This document shows positions 59,553-64,000 of a stretch of DNA of 64,000 nucleotides, in pieces. The notes under the pieces are model-generated. The model made no database searches. It saw only the letters and a list, made by a program, of their open reading frames with translations, and was not told the DNA's origin. Origin of the DNA: Plantago major (lineage: Eukaryota > Streptophyta > Magnoliopsida > Lamiales > Plantaginaceae). The stretch spans positions 35,007 to 99,006 of the forward strand of contig JAIFAC010000455.1 in NCBI GenBank assembly GCA_026545765.1, in the 5' to 3' direction. A program made the position numbers and the translations under genes. How positions within the stretch are numbered: the first letter of the stretch is position 1; each line of letters begins with the position of its first letter.

Positions 59553-61254
59553 GTTCTCTCAAGACTGAAGATTCATCTGATGGGAGTCTGATATCCAGTG
59601 ATTCTCTATATGTATATCAGTGGGAAAAGGCCTGTGCTATTTATCTAGTTTTCTGTGTTTCCATACTTTATTGATGATGTTGAATCATTCTGTAAATCTT
59701 TAATTATTTTGGGTTTGCAAATTGCAATGGAAACTACATGATTATCTTTGCATATTACATTTACATATGTGATGATAAGTTACGATATATTTATCACTAG
59801 TTCATCACCTCGATGATTATCTTTAATTTTCATGTTATCAGATTATACCAGCCATAAACACAGCATAATAAAAAGGTTCTTACTTTAATCCAATTAAGAA
59901 AACTCAGATCGGTAATGACAATATCATGCTTAAGATCAAAACATGTTTGTCATTCATTTATAATGTAATATTCATGAGTTGAGTTAAAATGTTTATGATT
60001 TATTTTCAGATCTTCTACGATAAAAAATTTAACTCAATTTTTTCTCCAAACAATCATCATTATATTTATATCCTACTCTTACTTCATCTTTACTTTTTCT
60101 ATCAAAATAACCATCATAAACAAATCAAACAACATTTAAGCAAATCAAATAACCTTAAAACATATTAAATACTTCAATTTCTTCTTACACATGTCACTTT
60201 ATTCTTACACCCCCTATATAACAACCGTATAAACTATATAAGTTTTTAACTCTTTTTCAAATACCATTTTTTATAAATCACATTTAATTCAGTTACTACA
60301 TCAACTAAAAAAATTTCTTAATTCACTTTTTTTAACTATATATTAAACCGCCAGTAAAATTTTTAGATGTGTTTGCAAGCGGGCCTAATCTAAGCCCATT
60401 TTGAACTGTTCATCCATAGTGCAGGTAACTTATAAATTGTAATCTGGCCCAATAGAATAAGCTCGCCAAATTAGAAAAGATGTTACAAGTTCCATGGTAT
60501 AAAATTGGGGAAAATTCTAGAAAAAAAGATTAAATATGAGTTAATATAATGTCAGAATCCATAAAATACCGAAGCTAATATAACGTCAGAATCCATAAAA
60601 TACCGAAGCTAATATAATATCGAACTCACCGTTAATATTGTTTAACTCAAAAAATCTCATTTTGAATTGAATTTTAACGAGATACCCGCCAGACAGGAAC
60701 CCAATTGACACAGAGAGCTCAAATGATGGATAGATCATAATACCATTTGACCATCTGCTTATACAAGTTCCAAAACTGAAGTCACTCTTCTCGATGGAGT
60801 TTATGAATTACTATTGAGAAGGGAAGTATATGCAATTGCGTTTAACTTTACTCAGAATAGATTCTATTACGCGAAATTTCGTAGCACTCAAATACAAGAT
60901 CTAAATGATAACTAGCCCCAAAGATCATTTAAAAATCATTATTAATATTAGTCGAAATAATGACTTGTTGGTTGTGTGTGAATCATATAGATCTTGTAGG
61001 GAATTTTAAAATAAAAATATAAGCAAAAAAAAAAAAATTGAAAACAACTGAGAATGATATATGTAAACCTCGATAATATTGTTGATACGGAAATACGCCT
61101 TCAATCCATTAACTTTGTTCCAAGACGGATTAAACCTTAACATGATCATAATTCTTTAGCAATCCAAACCTGAGGGTCTGAACCTGCCGAACAGGACCAC
61201 CTCCCATTGTACTTAGTACTACATCTTTTCTCGTAAGTTAAGAACATGCTCGCT
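59553..61254. other. Intergenic downstream of the CHX gene
   Basis: AT-rich, no gene. Contains the short tandem repeat listed at 60542-60627. Confidence 0.4.
60542..60627. repeat. 34-base tandem repeat, 2.5 copies
   Basis: Units at 60542-60575 and 60576-60609 differ by one base (taatataa-t/c-gtcagaatcc...), followed by a partial third unit. Confidence 0.9.
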
Positions 61255-61530
61255 AAACGCAACACAAATATTTTGAATTTGACGAAAATTTAGCTAAAAA
61301 AACAAATCTTATGAAATACTAAAAATTAAAAACTATATGCAAACACGAAACATTATGCGAAATGTACGACACTAATTAACAAGAAACACAAAATTTCAAA
61401 AATTTCAAATTTAAAATTAGAAGATGAACAATTTTTTTTCAAGAATATTAGGAATAATTTAATGATTTTTTCCGAATATTGCTTAAAAGCAAATTGTAAC
61501 CCAAAAAAAACACAACTGTGACCATGAAAT

Positions 61531-61550
61531 GGCCGGTTTTAAAACCGGCC
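61531..61550. repeat. Perfect 20-base palindrome GGCCGGTTTTAAAACCGGCC
   Basis: Perfect self-complementary sequence; a copy with one mismatch lies at 61678-61697 in the opposite arm of the same element. Confidence 0.95.
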
Positions 61551-61754
61551 ATTATAAAGTGGTTTATTTAAAACCGCCACTTTATGATTTGGTTTTAAAC
61601 CGCCATTTCATAACTGTTTTTTAAAAATAAAAAGTGTTTATTCATGAAGTGGCGGTTTTAAAATCACTTTATGATATGGCCGGTTTTAAAATCGGCCATA
61701 TCATGGTCACAGTTTGTTTTTTTTTTTTTTTTGGGTTTTTTTAACTTTTGTAAA

Positions 61755-61954
61755 AACGAAATATTTTCCGGAAAAAATCATTAAATTTTTTTCCCGATTC
61801 ATGTTTAGTATTGTTATTTTGTGTTCCATCGTACATGTTAATGTTTTTTGTATAAACGAAATATTTTACGGAAAAAAAATTGTTCATTTTTTTCCGATTC
61901 ATGTTTAGTGTTGTTATTTTGTGTTCGATCGTGCATGTTAATGTTTTTGTATTT
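61755..61954. repeat. 100-base tandem repeat, two copies
   Basis: Units at 61755-61854 and 61855-61954, each starting aacgaaatatttt.cgg and ending catgttaatgtttttt-like, with about 90 percent identity by eye. They lie in the right arm of the palindromic element; the left arm shows one loosely matching copy. Confidence 0.9.
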
Positions 61955-62060
61955 GTATATACGAGTTATTTCGATTTTTCGTTAACTTTGTAAGTTTGTT
62001 TTTTTAGCTGGGGGCATTTTGGTCAAGTTACAAATATTTTGTAAGGCTTAAATAAAACGT

Positions 62061-64000
62061 GTTATGCTTAACATTAACTCTTTTCCTTACTAATAACAAA
62101 AAAGTATCCTCTCAGAATAGTAATTTTTCTATTGAGATTTATGGACCCTAGTTGATTTTACCTAATTATGCCACTTCATATTTTCTACTCTCCGTTCCAT
62201 AACAAATGACCCATCTTATGTTAAGTTTATTTTTAGTCGACTTTATAATAAATTATTCCTAAATTACATCGGAATTTTTTAAAATAAAATTTTATAAAGA
62301 AAATTCAAGAAGTTTACTTTAACAAAATAATTTTAAAAAATATTTTGTCTAATATAATTTAGTAATTTGTACTAAAAATCTAACTTGAATAATGAAATTA
62401 AATTTGTTATATGATGTTGGTGGACGCAAGTAGCACATAAGTTTTAGAAATGTTTCAGCCACGTTCTTCCATGAATGATGTATAAATTGGGTATTTGAAT
62501 TGACAATGCCATTTATGGTCGAGAAAGTGGAGGAATATACTCAAAACACGTTTACTATAATCTTCGCTTTACAAGTTTCTATAATGTTTAGTAAAAGTGT
62601 CGTTAATGATTGGACGAGAAATAAATAAAATACAAGTATAGTAACCTCGTGAAGATTTTGCAAAGGAATATATGCCCCAAGAGATGAGTTAAACAAAATT
62701 ATCTACTTGTCCAATTTGTCTCTAAAAATCCTTATATAATTTCCCAATCAGTTTGGAACATCCGGACCCAAGAGAAGGCAAAGCCAAATCTAATATGTAT
62801 GCTAAAATTATTAGTCAAATCATCACCAGCTTGAAATGAAACACCATATAGATTCTCTTCATTAAATTAATTAATAAATATATGGACCGCTCATTTAGCT
62901 TTCATTTTAAACTAATGAACAAAACTGAACTGAATTTAATGATTTTTGTATTTAAAGTAATGTAGCTTTAATAAATGTTGAAGATAGTTACTGAATTAAA
63001 CGAAAGAGTATATATATATACTATAAGGATCTTGGACATCTAAGTATTGTGGGAAAAACTTACGCTAAACAGACGGGATATGGCATACAAGAAAAACTGT
63101 AGTTCACCACAAAACATCAATTCACTCTAATTAACGGAATCATCCTCCACTATAACTCTATTCAAAACATCCATTAACATGTTTTACAAACAGTGGTAGT
63201 TGGAGAGAGTAAGAAAGAAAGAAAGTAAGTGTCTCATATGATCTATGAGTAGATGTGAAACAATCTTTTTCTGAGGCGAGAATTGGGCCAACACAACTAC
63301 ACAAGTATATAATTTGAAACAAGTTGCGGAAAAGATACAAGAAGTTGTCAATTTCCAAAGATTCTGCACAGAGAAAGTAGATATTTGAATTGGCAACTTG
63401 TCACTCACTGTGAGTCTTGAACAGAAGCTTTCTTCTTGTTTCTGCATTTTAATTTACACCAGATACAATATAATTAGACCCACTTACTAGCTTTTAGGGT
63501 TTTTCTCCTACAATATTGATTCTCAAAATTGTCTCGTGGAACCTAGTAAAACCTTTTTAACAATCTTCAATCGATGAATATATATAGTTATAAACTTATT
63601 CATTCTTTTTCATTCCTGAGTAATGTTACAGTAGCAGGTTAAGAAATTTTACTGATTACAAATGTAAATGATCAACATGCAAGAAATAAACTGTTGCTGC
63701 AGAGATTTGATCAGTAAAGATAGTAAATAAGGTGTATGTTTACCTACAATTAAACCTCTCAATTAAGAACAAATTTAAGTGTTTTTAACAGGCCTTCTTG
63801 ATCAGAATCACATTAACAATATCAAGTGTATGCGTGTATAGTTACAGCTTTAAGTGATTTGTGTATTTGCTAACTTAAAGGTACAAGTACTATTGAACAT
63901 TCACTTTATAAACATAAGTACATCACGATGTTTAGGTTGTTTTATCACACCTAAACTTACTACAAAATATCATAATGGCCACATTAAAGCATCATGATCA
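62061..64000. other. Intergenic to end of window, no gene seen
   Basis: AT-rich with no recognisable coding region. A GAAA-type run (agaaagaaagaaag) lies at about 63211-63225. The open frames at 63158-63447 overlap in two frames and have no family features. Confidence 0.4.

Larger units (their letters stand above)
61255..62060. mobile_element. Large palindromic (foldback-type) element
   Basis: An imperfect inverted repeat some 800 bases long. Outer arms: agctaaaaaaacaaat at about 61294 pairs with gtttgtttttttagct at about 61996-62011, and aatttaatgattttttccg (61457-61475) pairs with cggaaaaaatcattaaatt (61770-61788). The centre (about 61514-61710) has inverted ends aactgtgaccatg / catggtcacagtt and two copies of GGCCGGTTTTAAAA(C/T)CGGCC, plus aaaccgcca/tggcggttt words in both orientations. 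No transposase is seen. Exact borders are uncertain. Confidence 0.65.

Overview
The window is nuclear DNA from a flowering plant, probably a eudicot. It is AT-rich, most genes are split by GT-AG introns, and every recognisable protein belongs to a land-plant family: LEA_2, MAKR, GT61, GH5 with a ricin-B-type lectin domain, CDPK, dirigent, CHX and F-box/LRR. Gaps between genes hold plant-type mobile elements (Copia, PIF/Harbinger, hAT, Stowaway-like MITEs, long-inverted-repeat elements). I cannot name the species.

Layout. 0-16 kb: four plus-strand, intronless LEA_2 (NHL/HIN1-like) genes at 276-929, 7040-7735, 8371-9027 and 15415-16059. Between them lie a decayed Copia element (3.7-5.0 kb), a decayed F-box/LRR gene on the minus strand (10.3-11.9 kb) and MITEs. 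17.5-22.9 kb: two copies of one PIF/Harbinger-type element; the right copy carries transposase remnants and the left copy is an internal-deletion derivative. 23.4-25.3 kb: a two-exon membrane-associated kinase regulator (MAKR), minus strand. 25.5-30.2 kb: transposon-rich, with a 716-bp hAT element that has a perfect 8-bp target duplication, and a long-TIR element. 31.1-33.1 kb: a broken GT61 glycosyltransferase, plus strand. 34.1-36.2 kb: a six-exon HD-domain phosphohydrolase with a 19-nt exon. 36.9-39.5 kb: a GH5-lectin gene and a decayed tandem copy of it. 42.0-46.1 kb: an eight-exon calcium-dependent protein kinase. 46.9-49.0 kb: two tRNA-Gly(UCC)-like sequences. 49.9-50.4 kb: a disrupted dirigent gene. 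56.3-59.6 kb: a CHX18-like K+(Na+)/H+ antiporter, heavily frame-disrupted. 61.2-62.1 kb: a large palindromic element.

The genes do not form a pathway. The only related group is the LEA_2 array, where the third and fourth genes also share an upstream block containing a W-box.

The most important caution is that nearly every multi-exon gene from 23 kb rightwards has single-base frame breaks, mostly apparent losses of one base from a short homopolymer inside strongly conserved motifs, while the four LEA_2 genes have none. I read this mainly as consensus error, with true decay possible for the worst cases (CHX, dirigent, GT61). I found no previously undescribed system; the most informative structures are the autonomous/non-autonomous transposon pair, the palindromic elements and the indel pattern.
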